Assembly: GCA_003635185.1 (NCBI GenBank)
Contig: PYJA01000114.1
Coordinates: 1 to 53,785 of the forward strand
From: Candidatus Poribacteria bacterium
GTDB taxonomy: Bacteria > Poribacteria > WGA-4E > WGA-3G
Reading direction: 5' to 3'
Length of the DNA: 53,785 bases
Shown: positions 17,471 through 25,845 of the stretch, in pieces
Position numbering within the stretch: the first letter of the stretch is position 1
Layout: each line of letters begins with the position of its first letter
Notes under the pieces: model-generated
The model's database searches: none
What the model saw: only the letters and a program-made list of their open reading frames with translations
What the model was told of the DNA's origin: nothing
Program-made: the position numbers and the translations under genes

Positions 17471-18166
17471 CTAACGCCTTTGGTGCTGCTGTAGGTATTC
17501 TGTCAACCGTTTTCGCTCTGCGCGTATCTTGGCAGCTTTTTCCTCAAGGTGTTTTCGCCATTCGCTCGCAGCGTTTGGCTGTTGTGTTGATTTCGTAGAT
17601 CTCTTGGACGTTTCGTTTTTCGGTGGTACTGCTTTTGTGATGTAGGACATGGTGCTGTCCCGGATCGGAGTTCCTCTCGGATTTAGAAACGGCACACTAC
17701 TGATAGCAAGTGTCAATGACTCTCCGTTTTGTGTGAGCGTGACCTGCTTGGCAGTAATCGTTTGGACGGTCATCTTGCCAACTTGCTGTCCAACAGAAAC
17801 GGCATAAAAACGGTCTGATTTGCGTTCTTGAATATAGGCCGTAGCGGTGCTACCATCAGCGGCTATGGCAGTGCCAAGCAGTGCATAAGCAGATTGACGC
17901 AGAGGCGGATCCCAATTAAGCGGTCTGAAGATGTTGTTGTCAATGATGGTTTGATAGAACGCTTCAGAATCAACTTGTTGTGTATCGGTGTGTTTTGGAA
18001 GGACAGGCCGTTTTGCTGTTCGACTCACAGATACTGCGTCGTCAGACACAATGCTCTGAGATGCAGCTATATTTGAACTGTGGGCAGCAGGTTTCCAAAA
18101 TAGACGTACCCCTCCGTAAACACACACAATGGAAACAATACCGATAAATACCAGAATAAGCCTCAT
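17471..18166 (-). CDS. GspC/PilP-like secretion accessory protein (HR-domain type)
   Basis: This 231-residue protein has one N-terminal membrane anchor (LILVFIGIVSIVCVYGGV), a linker, and then a small beta domain from about residue 68 to 160 (IIDNNIFRPLNW, YALLGTAIA, FYAVSVGQQVGKMTVQ, VTLTQNGESLTLAI). This is the pattern of the GspC homology region or PilP domain that links inner-membrane machinery to the secretin. The C-terminus is a basic coiled coil (RKHLEEKAAKIRAERKRLTEYL) rather than a PDZ. Its ATG overlaps the preceding stop as ATGA. No other type II secretion gene is nearby, so its partner is unknown. Confidence 0.65.
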   Translation of the reverse strand: MRLILVFIGIVSIVCVYGGVRLFWKPAAHSSNIAASQSIVSDDAVSVSRTAKRPVLPKHTDTQQVDSEAFYQTIIDNNIFRPLNWDPPLRQSAYALLGTAIAADGSTATAYIQERKSDRFYAVSVGQQVGKMTVQTITAKQVTLTQNGESLTLAISSVPFLNPRGTPIRDSTMSYITKAVPPKNETSKRSTKSTQQPNAASEWRKHLEEKAAKIRAERKRLTEYLQQHQRR

Positions 18167-19560
18167 TGTTCAGATGGTGTTTTAGGTGGCACAGGACGTT
18201 CCGATGGACGACGTGGTGAATCGGGTATCTTTTCTTCACCCGTTTTTCGGATCGCTTTCAGTTCAGTGATCACCTTTTGTAATGCCTTGAGGTCTTTCGG
18301 TAAATCCCCGCCGTGTAAAAGAATCAGTTCTTCAAACCATCTTTCTATTTGGGCTGGATCATGCGGTTCGTCTGGTAGCAGGGGTGGGGGCCGCACGTTA
18401 TTTTTAACTTGCGGCGGTCCGTTTCGCTGCGTCCCCGGGATCTGTGTTGGGCGTGTAGGTGACACTTCCTCGTGTGGATGCAGGTGTTCATGTTGTGTTT
18501 CTCCCACGATGGGTTTTGCTTTCTGACCGGTTTCGTTTTCCGCTTGATTAAAAAGCGCATCATGATCGGCTATCTGCCTTGCCACCTGTTGTTTTGCAGC
18601 ATCCAATTCAGCTATTGCACGTTCGTAGAAACGCGGCTTTACATCAGGTGGTAACGGGACACCATCCTTATCTGTATATACCACGTTCATGCCAAGGGGG
18701 GCAATGCCGAACATTGTTATCGCTTCTTCTTCTGCTTTTGTCAATGTCGGACCAATGAAATGACGATCCATGCCCTCTTCAGAAATATATGCATACACCG
18801 TATTCGATTCAAACGGAACAAACGCACCTCCCATGTATACACCCCCCGATGCCTCTGAATCTGGATTATTACGGTAAAATTCATCGTGTGCATGGTGGGA
18901 GAGCACCCAACGTTTTATATAGAGGTCTTCATACTCTTCAAAAGTCGCATGTGGTGGGAGAGCAACACCTTGCAACGTCCACGCCCTATCCTTTTCTGTT
19001 CCTTCTTCAATCACTTCCTTATCACTTCTTAAATCAGAACGTATCCCCAGGGCATCCCTATAATGCCATCCTTCGTTAAATGGATGGCCAAGGTCCATGC
19101 ACCTTTGTAGAAATTTATCGCGCGGATACATCTGATCGAGTTCTGCCCCCCGCTGCTCCTTATAAACCTCGGGATACTGTTTAGGGTCCATCACCTCAGT
19201 ACCAAGAAACTTCTCGTGCATCTCTTCTATGGTGAAGATTTGCCAGCGTTTCATTTCTTTAAGATCTAATCGTTCCCACCTACGCTGAATACGGTTCGTT
19301 TTCATGTAATCGGAGGTAGATGCATCTGCGTCCTCTGCTGAAAGATCAGACACCATCTCGAGTTGTGGCGTAAGCGGTTCGTAGATATGGGTATGTGAAA
19401 CGATTTCACCTGATGGCGATACATGTTCGTGCTGTTGTGGTGCCGGAATATCTTCAAGTCCTACAAAACGAGGCTGAGGCGAACGATTAGTAACAAAGAA
19501 AATGACAACAGACACGATAATCACAGCAGTAAGAATAATAAAAAGTCGGTTTTTCATCAA
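18163..19560 (-). CDS. Membrane-anchored protein with two His-rich segments, unknown function
   Basis: This 465-residue protein starts with a membrane anchor (LFIILTAVIIVSVVIFFVT) and is otherwise hydrophilic. His-rich segments flank the main domain: QHEHVSPSGEIVSHTH near residue 43 and QHEHLHPHEEVSP near residue 365. They resemble each other and could bind metal. The central region is rich in Trp, Tyr and charged residues. The C-terminal 90 residues are Pro-rich (SPRRPSERPVPPKTPSEQ). No family is recognised. Its stop overlaps the start of the GspC-like gene, so the two are translationally coupled and probably form a complex. Confidence 0.7.
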   Translation of the reverse strand: MMKNRLFIILTAVIIVSVVIFFVTNRSPQPRFVGLEDIPAPQQHEHVSPSGEIVSHTHIYEPLTPQLEMVSDLSAEDADASTSDYMKTNRIQRRWERLDLKEMKRWQIFTIEEMHEKFLGTEVMDPKQYPEVYKEQRGAELDQMYPRDKFLQRCMDLGHPFNEGWHYRDALGIRSDLRSDKEVIEEGTEKDRAWTLQGVALPPHATFEEYEDLYIKRWVLSHHAHDEFYRNNPDSEASGGVYMGGAFVPFESNTVYAYISEEGMDRHFIGPTLTKAEEEAITMFGIAPLGMNVVYTDKDGVPLPPDVKPRFYERAIAELDAAKQQVARQIADHDALFNQAENETGQKAKPIVGETQHEHLHPHEEVSPTRPTQIPGTQRNGPPQVKNNVRPPPLLPDEPHDPAQIERWFEELILLHGGDLPKDLKALQKVITELKAIRKTGEEKIPDSPRRPSERPVPPKTPSEQ

Positions 19561-19647
19561 ATTTACTCCTTAAAGCGTAAAGCGTTGATGTAAATTAATA
19601 CATTGCAGCGTATTAATTTACATCAACAAAATCAATAGATCGACTCA

Positions 19648-20583
19648 TCAGTCCATATCTCTCGTTCCGTGCGGTAACTTTGATTTACTGCCAATACTCG
19701 GCTCACCAGGACACCAAGTATCTTCCGCTTTCGGATACGCAGCATTTATTGAAAAGTTGGTACCTTCTGCGCCCGCGAGTTTCCCTTTAACGTCTGCTGA
19801 TTTCCCTTGTAGCGAAATACCGAAGCAGCTTTGCCACCAGCGCACCTTGCCGATTGTCGCATTTATACCAAACGATTCCTTACGCAGCGTATCATGACTC
19901 TCTGTACTGGATTCTGAGTAGCTGAATGTAGCATTACCATAGGTAGAGGTTGGGCTCAAACTCAAAGATGATTTCTTCCTCTTATCTATGTTATAGACCC
20001 TTACGTCAACATAGATACTCGCATACTCTTCCATCTTATATTCGTGTTTGCCCGCTGTGAACGGTTCGCAAAAATAGTATTGACCATCAAGATAATGTGG
20101 CAGATGAAAATCCAACTCAGGAATCCCAAGATTTATCATGCCCCGTCCACTGTGAGATACGCTGCGTCCCGGTACAGGGACCTTATGTAAATCACTTAAA
20201 TCCGGTGTTACGGAACCAGACGCTGATGTTGAACCTGTTGACGCTGAACCATCTATTGTGACCTTGTAAATCAACTGAGCCGCCCCTGAAAGATGATCAC
20301 CAGGCTCATGTGAAGAAGAATCGCCACCGTCCAGAATACCAGGTTTGAAAGCCCATCCATGTGCAGATACATATCGATCTCCATTCGTGCCATTTATTTC
20401 ACAGAAACTCTTCCAGCGAGGATCATCGGTTGCGCCATCCTTTTCCTTCCCACACACATCAATATAGAATTCAGGATCATGCTCATTTGAAGGGGTTGAA
20501 AAAACTTCATATTGCGGAACAAGCGTAATAACGGATATCGAAAAAATTAATAAAATCGAGAATTGGATCAACTTGAATTTCAT
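19648..20583 (-). CDS. Secreted protein with four N-glycosylation sequons, unknown function
   Basis: This 311-residue protein starts at the ATG at 20583, chosen because AAGGAG lies 7 bases upstream and a signal peptide follows at once (FKLIQFSILLIFSISVITLV). The mature part is rich in Ser, Gly and Tyr and is beta-like. It has four Cys residues and a long Ser/Thr section (KKSSLSLSPTSTYGNATFSY). N-x-S/T sequons occur at N64, N217, N241 and N276. It is the first gene of the block that ends with the STT3-like enzyme, which makes it a candidate substrate. No known domain is recognised. Confidence 0.7.
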   Translation of the reverse strand: MKFKLIQFSILLIFSISVITLVPQYEVFSTPSNEHDPEFYIDVCGKEKDGATDDPRWKSFCEINGTNGDRYVSAHGWAFKPGILDGGDSSSHEPGDHLSGAAQLIYKVTIDGSASTGSTSASGSVTPDLSDLHKVPVPGRSVSHSGRGMINLGIPELDFHLPHYLDGQYYFCEPFTAGKHEYKMEEYASIYVDVRVYNIDKRKKSSLSLSPTSTYGNATFSYSESSTESHDTLRKESFGINATIGKVRWWQSCFGISLQGKSADVKGKLAGAEGTNFSINAAYPKAEDTWCPGEPSIGSKSKLPHGTRDMD

Positions 20584-21221
20584 TTTTATCTCCTTGTACC
20601 ACTCAGCCGTGGCGTTCAGATGTGGCAACTTTGTACACACATCTGGTCGTTTTCAATTATATTCATAATCATCAAAATTGTCAAATGAAAAGTAAACATT
20701 AATGCTGTTACATTTGAACAGCACGTACGAACATGCATTGGGTAAACCCAATGCAACAACAAAAGCCCGCGACGCTAAACTCCGTGCAAGACGAAGTACG
20801 TGCGGACACACAAGCGGCAGAACCGCTAAAAATTGTAACCTTATTTTGTAATTGAGCGTTACTGTCGGGGGGGGGACTCAAAACCGTGAACTAAAATGAA
20901 GCCTGCAGATATTGCATGGAGGCAATCCTGTACAAAAGATCTAGTGCGTTCATTTTTGAATAGCGATTTCAGGTGTCGGTTTTTCATCGTTAATACCCAA
21001 ATTTCAGAACAAAGTCCGTGATTCCGAATTTCCTATTTGGACCATTTGCATGATAGTATACATTAAAATTCTGCGGATGTCAAGTTTTTTTCAATAAAAT
21101 TGCAGAATTTATGGTCCTGATACCATTTTTTATAAATTATACACGGATTCCTGGGGTTTGTCAAGTTTTTTTTGCAGAAAAAAACGAAAATTTCGTCCCT
21201 TGTCCTGAATTTTTGTCTATT
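20584..21221. other. Noncoding region with clustered hairpins
   Basis: I see no gene here. Between 20703 and 20803 there are stacked inverted repeats: TGCTGTT/AACAGCA, the perfect GCATTGGGT-AA-ACCCAATGC (20735-20754), and an outer pair GCACGTAC (20721-20728) / GTACGTGC (20796-20803). A run of eight or more G lies near 20870. The rest is AT-rich, with T runs near 21085 and 21165. Confidence 0.5.
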
Positions 21222-21393
21222 AGGACTTACGTATTCCCACGCTTGTGGGAGTTAGGGGGGCAATAGGCAGAAATTGGGGTTTTTATCTCCCCGGACGCTA
21301 TCGTTATGGGGCCAGCCCCACCTCCCCACACGCTATCGCTATGGGGCCCCTTCCCCCTTATCAGGGGACTTTTAAACACATTGCGTAAGTCCT
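21222..21393. mobile_element. MITE, family AGGACTTACGCA, copy 2
   Basis: A 172-bp element with ends AGGACTTACGTA and TGCGTAAGTCCT, flanked by TA on each side. It has the subterminal hairpin TTCCCACGCTTGTGGGA, like copy 1, and an internal near-repeat of GACGCTATCGTTATGGGGCC and CACGCTATCGCTATGGGGCC. It sits directly downstream of the 919-residue gene. Confidence 0.75.
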
Positions 21394-21401
21394 ACTCCTA
21401 C

Positions 21402-24161
21402 CTATAAAAGAGTCTCAACAATTTCTTGAAATCGTGATTCAAGGTTTTCACGCTCAACGTTCATCTCAGAATCGGCTTTCAGTTTAGTCTGTAGCAATTC
21501 ATCATAGCGTTCAACGTACTCCATTAAAGCCTCTACCTCTTTTTCATAACAAATTGCCGAAGTTAAAACCTTTTCCTTTACGACAACCGGAAGTTGCTCA
21601 GAAGTAATTTGCGTTAATTCCCAACGCCACACTTTTTCAGAAATATAGGCAACAAATCGGTCTAAAACTTCGCCTTCATAACTACTGTTTTGGAGTTCTT
21701 TGACCTCCTGAATGAGCCCTAAAACCTGATTAAAAAGAGAATCGGACAAGATACCGCGTAATTCCATCAAAATACGTCCCGTTGTTGAAATCGGCAGCTT
21801 ATTTTGAAGCAGGAACATGCGTAGATTTGGATAATCTTCTAACGTCTTGATTTCAGTGAGCCACGTTTCACCGATTGCAGGCAGTTCACTTAGATCGAAA
21901 CTCAATACTTGTTGTTTCCGAATTTTTTCGAGTTCAGCGGAGCTTTTATTAAGTCCGGCGTTCGCGAGTGTACTTATAACCTCTGATTCTCGATAAGGTT
22001 TCAAAAATGCAATCATTTCAGTGACTTTTGTCTGTTCTGCTTGAATTGTCTCAGAAGTAGCGTTGCCATTATTGCGTGCTTGCGCATCGTTCCGTTTTTT
22101 CCCTTTCCGTGTCGGATTTGTGAGGCGGGTGGCACGTTTGGTCAACGTTTCATCGTATCGCACCAATTCTTGGCGAAGCAGAGAGAGTGTCACATCTCCA
22201 TGAATAGCCAGTTTTTCAGATGTCGTGATGTCGCGCAGATTATGTCCAGTTTTCACAACAAGGGCACGATTGAGATTACGTTCCAAAATTTTCCGATCCT
22301 TTTCGTTTTCTACAACAAGTTGGCTACTCAACGTGAGGTTCATTAATCGCTTCGTTTGGTCTGGCACACTCAGATTGATGTCACAGGTAGGTTTAAAATC
22401 GTCTAAGAGTTTCTCACGATATTTTCCATTAAGTACTATCACCCACAACGTATTGTAATACGCCTGGAGTTTCTCAGTTTCTCGCGGTGCTTGCTCAATC
22501 CATCGCTTTATGGTTGGAAAATGATCTTTCACATGCGTTAAAAGTTCTTCAAACTCCGTGTCTGTGACTTCAAACCCTGAAAATTTAGGTTGCGTTTGAC
22601 GGTTTGTACGGTTATTTCGCTGAGCAGTTGCAGATTTCATTGCTAACAGGATATTCTCAAGTGGTTGGATAACCTTTTCAAAATCCTGACTGTGCCGGCT
22701 TGCAAAGTTAGCAATTTCAAGAAGTGTTAGCCAGACGTTCCGCATTCTCTCAATTTGCCTTGGATGTAAAGTGGATCTCAGACCGATCCGTGTCATCTTT
22801 TCACGGACAGTGCCAGATGTCCATTCAGGCAGATAGATTTCGTCTAACGGAACATCATCCTCAAAAATTTTTGCTTCAACTGGAACAATAAGTCCTGTCG
22901 CGATGAAATTTGTTTGAAAAACAAGGTCGTGAAAAAGTGCTGCTGCTTTATCCAATATCTGATTCGTCAAGGTGTAACTTGATTGGATCATGTGGTTGAG
23001 TGTAAACTGATGGTTCTCTTGTAGTTGCCAAAATTCAATGATCGGATCAATACTTTCTCTAAGTACCTCTGTCGTTGTTTTTGTTGCTTCCTCCTCAAAA
23101 TGTTCGCCAAGATATTCGGCATAGAAGTTAGAAAACGCACCTATTGTATTACGTAGTTCACGAATAACGAGGTCATCCCACACTTTATTATGAATCCGTT
23201 GCCCACGATTGAGCATCAAGGCCCTCAGTCGGCTTTCAACTCCCTGATGGAATTGGGTCATCAACTGATACGCATGTTGACTGGCTTTGGTCATATAGTC
23301 TTCAATTTTTGAAGAACTATTTGTTATCGCTTCCTCAATTTCTTTAGGTGACGCGTTGAATGCTACTGGAACAAGTTTCAACGTTTGTGACTCAAGTGGA
23401 TCATAAACGGCGGCTGTTGATAAAATTCGGACAGCTGGTTGAGTGTCTGAAGTTGCGTCTTCCAAAAAACGCTCATGAAGCGCCAAACTGTATCCTAAGT
23501 CAACAAGATCAGGATAGTTTTTAATATGGGTGCGCAGCACTACCAAAACCGTGTCGTCCCCTTCTTTTTCAACCCCTGTAAGCACAGCATCTTCGTTGAG
23601 ATGTATTCTGTGGATATGGGTTTGTTCAGGAATAACAACCTTTGCGGTAGAGCAATCGGTATCAGCTGTCTTTGCAAGGACAAAACCGCCTGTTTTGATG
23701 GTACTCGGTACTATCAAACGCGATTGTAAAACCTCTTCTGTCAGTTCAGAGAGTGTAAGAGATTTTCCTAAGTGTTGGACAGTAATGTTAGTCAGAACAC
23801 CGTCAGCAAAATCGGTGATTTGGCGTGCGTTGCGTTCTAATTCTTGCACACTTTTGTGAACGCGATCATAATCGTCAAGTGCTGAAGCTTGTACCTTTGC
23901 TTCGTCTATCCAGGATACCCAAGCCCCTGGACGCGGTTTCATTTTTAAAGTGAGTTCTCCATCTTTGGAGTCAAAACCGGGAAGTATCTGACGTTCGGAT
24001 GTCACCTTTGGTGTCCAGACAATCAAATGTTTATTACTCTTGCTACCGAGCCCGATTCCAAAAGTGTCTCCCCAAGTCATCCGTCCCTCAACGCTGGCTT
24101 TGATCTTATCAGTTAATGTAAAAAGTGAGTCAGAGTGAAAATTAAAAGATATACTTTGCAT
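21402..24161 (-). CDS. Large helical protein of unknown function
   Basis: This 919-residue protein uses an ATG at 24161; an in-frame TGA two codons upstream excludes an earlier start. GGAGG stands unusually far away (17 bases). The first 260 or so residues look beta-rich (MTWGDTFGIGLGSK, GELTLKMKPRPGAWVSW). The rest is almost wholly helical, with a basic insert (TRLTNPTRKGKKRNDAQARN) near residue 690. It has no signal peptide, no membrane segment and no Walker motif. The MT-A70 gene ends 45 bases upstream on the same strand, so the two may act together, for example in DNA modification or defence. That link is positional only. Confidence 0.7.
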   Translation of the reverse strand: MQSISFNFHSDSLFTLTDKIKASVEGRMTWGDTFGIGLGSKSNKHLIVWTPKVTSERQILPGFDSKDGELTLKMKPRPGAWVSWIDEAKVQASALDDYDRVHKSVQELERNARQITDFADGVLTNITVQHLGKSLTLSELTEEVLQSRLIVPSTIKTGGFVLAKTADTDCSTAKVVIPEQTHIHRIHLNEDAVLTGVEKEGDDTVLVVLRTHIKNYPDLVDLGYSLALHERFLEDATSDTQPAVRILSTAAVYDPLESQTLKLVPVAFNASPKEIEEAITNSSSKIEDYMTKASQHAYQLMTQFHQGVESRLRALMLNRGQRIHNKVWDDLVIRELRNTIGAFSNFYAEYLGEHFEEEATKTTTEVLRESIDPIIEFWQLQENHQFTLNHMIQSSYTLTNQILDKAAALFHDLVFQTNFIATGLIVPVEAKIFEDDVPLDEIYLPEWTSGTVREKMTRIGLRSTLHPRQIERMRNVWLTLLEIANFASRHSQDFEKVIQPLENILLAMKSATAQRNNRTNRQTQPKFSGFEVTDTEFEELLTHVKDHFPTIKRWIEQAPRETEKLQAYYNTLWVIVLNGKYREKLLDDFKPTCDINLSVPDQTKRLMNLTLSSQLVVENEKDRKILERNLNRALVVKTGHNLRDITTSEKLAIHGDVTLSLLRQELVRYDETLTKRATRLTNPTRKGKKRNDAQARNNGNATSETIQAEQTKVTEMIAFLKPYRESEVISTLANAGLNKSSAELEKIRKQQVLSFDLSELPAIGETWLTEIKTLEDYPNLRMFLLQNKLPISTTGRILMELRGILSDSLFNQVLGLIQEVKELQNSSYEGEVLDRFVAYISEKVWRWELTQITSEQLPVVVKEKVLTSAICYEKEVEALMEYVERYDELLQTKLKADSEMNVERENLESRFQEIVETLL

Positions 24162-24206
24162 GTGTCAATTAGTATGTGTCCTCCTTTTATTTTATAGTTG
24201 GGACTC

Positions 24207-24827
24207 TCACGAAATTTTTTCCGTGTTTAATTCTTGTTTAATTTCAAGTCCCCATACGTCCCAACCTTTAATTTCTTTGCGTGCGAAAAGCTCCAGTTTG
24301 CTCTGTTCAGGAAACATCTCCTCAATACGGTGCCGAACTTCATCCGGTTTTTCTGAATGTTTTGTCCGCTCCGATTGGACAAACTGCCTAATATTTCGCA
24401 TCCCCCTGGGCCGGGGAATTGTCCCACGTTTAAATACAAGACACAATTCGCACTGGCTCATTGTATAAAACCCTGGATTTACGCGACATTTATCCCAGAC
24501 AAACGCCACTGTTGCCCAGTTAAATCCCCAAGCTTTTCCTAACAAGATTGCTTGGTCCAGATGAGGCGATGAGCTCCACATAAACAGCAGGCAATTTTCA
24601 GAAGATATAGCCGCAATATTCCATTGCGCCATCTCTGATACAGAAATGGTCGGATAATGTCTAATTGCGCCACCACTGTCTTTGCCGCCAGCACCTGTGT
24701 GCTGGAGTTGCCCTTTGTAATCCCAGGGCGGGTCCGCGTAGAGTATTTGATATTGCTTATTCGGAAACGGGGGGTGTGATATCATATTTAGTTTACAGAT
24801 AGTACCTTTCTTCCTAAAAAGTGACAC
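24207..24827 (-). CDS. MT-A70 family adenine-N6 methyltransferase
   Basis: The catalytic DPPW is at residues 32-35 (YQILYADPPWDYKG). Other family segments follow: a Gly-rich loop, HYPTISVSEMAQ, CLLFMWSSSPHLDQA, GFNWATVAFVWDK, PGFYTMSQCELCLVFKRG and GWDVWGLEI. The family uses S-adenosylmethionine to methylate adenine N6 in DNA or RNA. The frame begins at GTG 24827, almost at the predicted transcription start, which would be leaderless. ATG 24785 (MISHPPF) is an alternative with AGGAAGAAAGG upstream at long spacing. No restriction nuclease is adjacent. Confidence 0.88.
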   Translation of the reverse strand: MSLFRKKGTICKLNMISHPPFPNKQYQILYADPPWDYKGQLQHTGAGGKDSGGAIRHYPTISVSEMAQWNIAAISSENCLLFMWSSSPHLDQAILLGKAWGFNWATVAFVWDKCRVNPGFYTMSQCELCLVFKRGTIPRPRGMRNIRQFVQSERTKHSEKPDEVRHRIEEMFPEQSKLELFARKEIKGWDVWGLEIKQELNTEKIS

Positions 24828-24834
24828 TAACTGT

Positions 24835-24863
24835 ATTATACCATTTCTATCAATTTTTGTCCA
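24835..24863 (-). promoter_or_regulatory. Predicted promoter of the MT-A70 gene
   Basis: Read on the minus strand, TGGACA at 24863-24858 and TATAAT at 24840-24835 are separated by exactly 17 bases. The -35 box and spacer, plus half of the -10, lie inside the small element at 24838-24949. Confidence 0.6.
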
Positions 24864-24949
24864 TTACCGGTCATTAGAAATGAAGCGGAATGTGGACAAA
24901 CTGGAAGTTTATGGGACAAAAGAGAGACATTATATATCAGAAATGGTAT
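24838..24949. mobile_element. Small MITE-like element with ATACCATTTCT ends
   Basis: A 112-bp segment with inverted ends ATACCATTTCT (24838-24848) and AGAAATGGTAT (24939-24949). The matches continue loosely inward (TTTTTGTCC on the left, GGGACAAAAG on the right). There is no coding capacity. Only this copy was seen in the window, so the assignment is tentative. Confidence 0.45.
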
Positions 24950-24996
24950 TACAAGCGCGCACTAAGCACTATAGTAAAACGTGTCTACATAAGTTC

Positions 24997-25545
24997 TTAC
25001 CGCGCATCAACGCTAAGTCCTTCCTGAGCGATGTCATTGTTTGCAACTAACATATCACGGTTAAAAATGAAATCACTACGGGCACTGCCGAGTTTTTCAC
25101 CTTCTTCCTGACGTTCACGGAAATATTGTGGCAGCGTCAATCCTGTCATACGGATAGCGTCTTCAGGACACGCTTCAACACAATAACCACAGAATATACA
25201 ACGTAGCATGTTTATCTCAAAAACATCCGGATATTTTTCACGTTGGTATCCCTCTTTAGTTGTCCAACCTTCCGGGGCAGGTGCCGCTTGTATCGTTATA
25301 CAATCTGCGGGACAAGCGGTTGCGCACAAGAAACATGCCACACACTTAATTTCATCTTTGTCAGTTGTTGTTAGTTTGTGAACCCCTCGATACCGATCAT
25401 TACGTTCATTTACGCTTCTCGGATCCTCAGGATACTGAACTGTTAATTTCTTTTTTGGGATGTGTTTTAACGTTGTAAACATCCCCTTAATCAACGCTGG
25501 AATATAAAGTCTATCCCAAAATGACATCTCTTCGTTAACTTTCAT
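24997..25545 (-). CDS. nuoI: NuoI-like 2[4Fe-4S] ferredoxin subunit
   Basis: This 182-residue protein has two complete four-Cys motifs: C68, C71, C74 with C78 (CVACFLCATACP), and C116, C119, C122 with C126 (CIFCGYCVEACP). The N-terminus (ALIKGMFTTLKHIPKKKLTVQYPE) and RYRGVHKL match NADH-quinone oxidoreductase chain I, which passes electrons through clusters N6a and N6b in complex I. No other nuo gene is next to it on either side, so it is an orphan here. The remaining subunits must be elsewhere, or it serves another complex. Confidence 0.88.
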   Translation of the reverse strand: MKVNEEMSFWDRLYIPALIKGMFTTLKHIPKKKLTVQYPEDPRSVNERNDRYRGVHKLTTTDKDEIKCVACFLCATACPADCITIQAAPAPEGWTTKEGYQREKYPDVFEINMLRCIFCGYCVEACPEDAIRMTGLTLPQYFRERQEEGEKLGSARSDFIFNRDMLVANNDIAQEGLSVDAR

Positions 25546-25621
25546 AAACGATTTCCTTTCTGATTATACTTCACAAAATTAATTCTTTCCCAAAATGTCA
25601 CATACAAACGTAAGTTTTTGT

Positions 25622-25758
25622 TATAGTAAAATCCGTAATTATTTACACACGACGGTAGGTTCGGTTTCCTAACCGAACCTGTGTTTATCCAGCCTCATAG
25701 ATGCGGTTAGAAACCGCATCTACCAGGGAGTGTGCATATATTTTTAGATTCCACTATA
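25622..25758. mobile_element. MITE, family TATAGTAAAATCC, copy B
   Basis: A 137-bp element starting TATAGTAAAATCCGTAATTA and ending TAGATTCCACTATA. It contains two internal palindromes, GGTTCGGTTTCCTAACCGAACC and GATGCGGTTAGAAACCGCATC. It is related to the copies at 6532 and 40775. The rest of the gap from 25546 to 25845 is AT-rich with nothing recognisable. Confidence 0.72.
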
Positions 25759-25845
25759 ATATTATATCGCTTAGCAGATAATTATTCAAGTACAACTAAA
25801 AAACTGATTATGCATCATCGTTAAATCCACAGTAGGTATGTCCAA

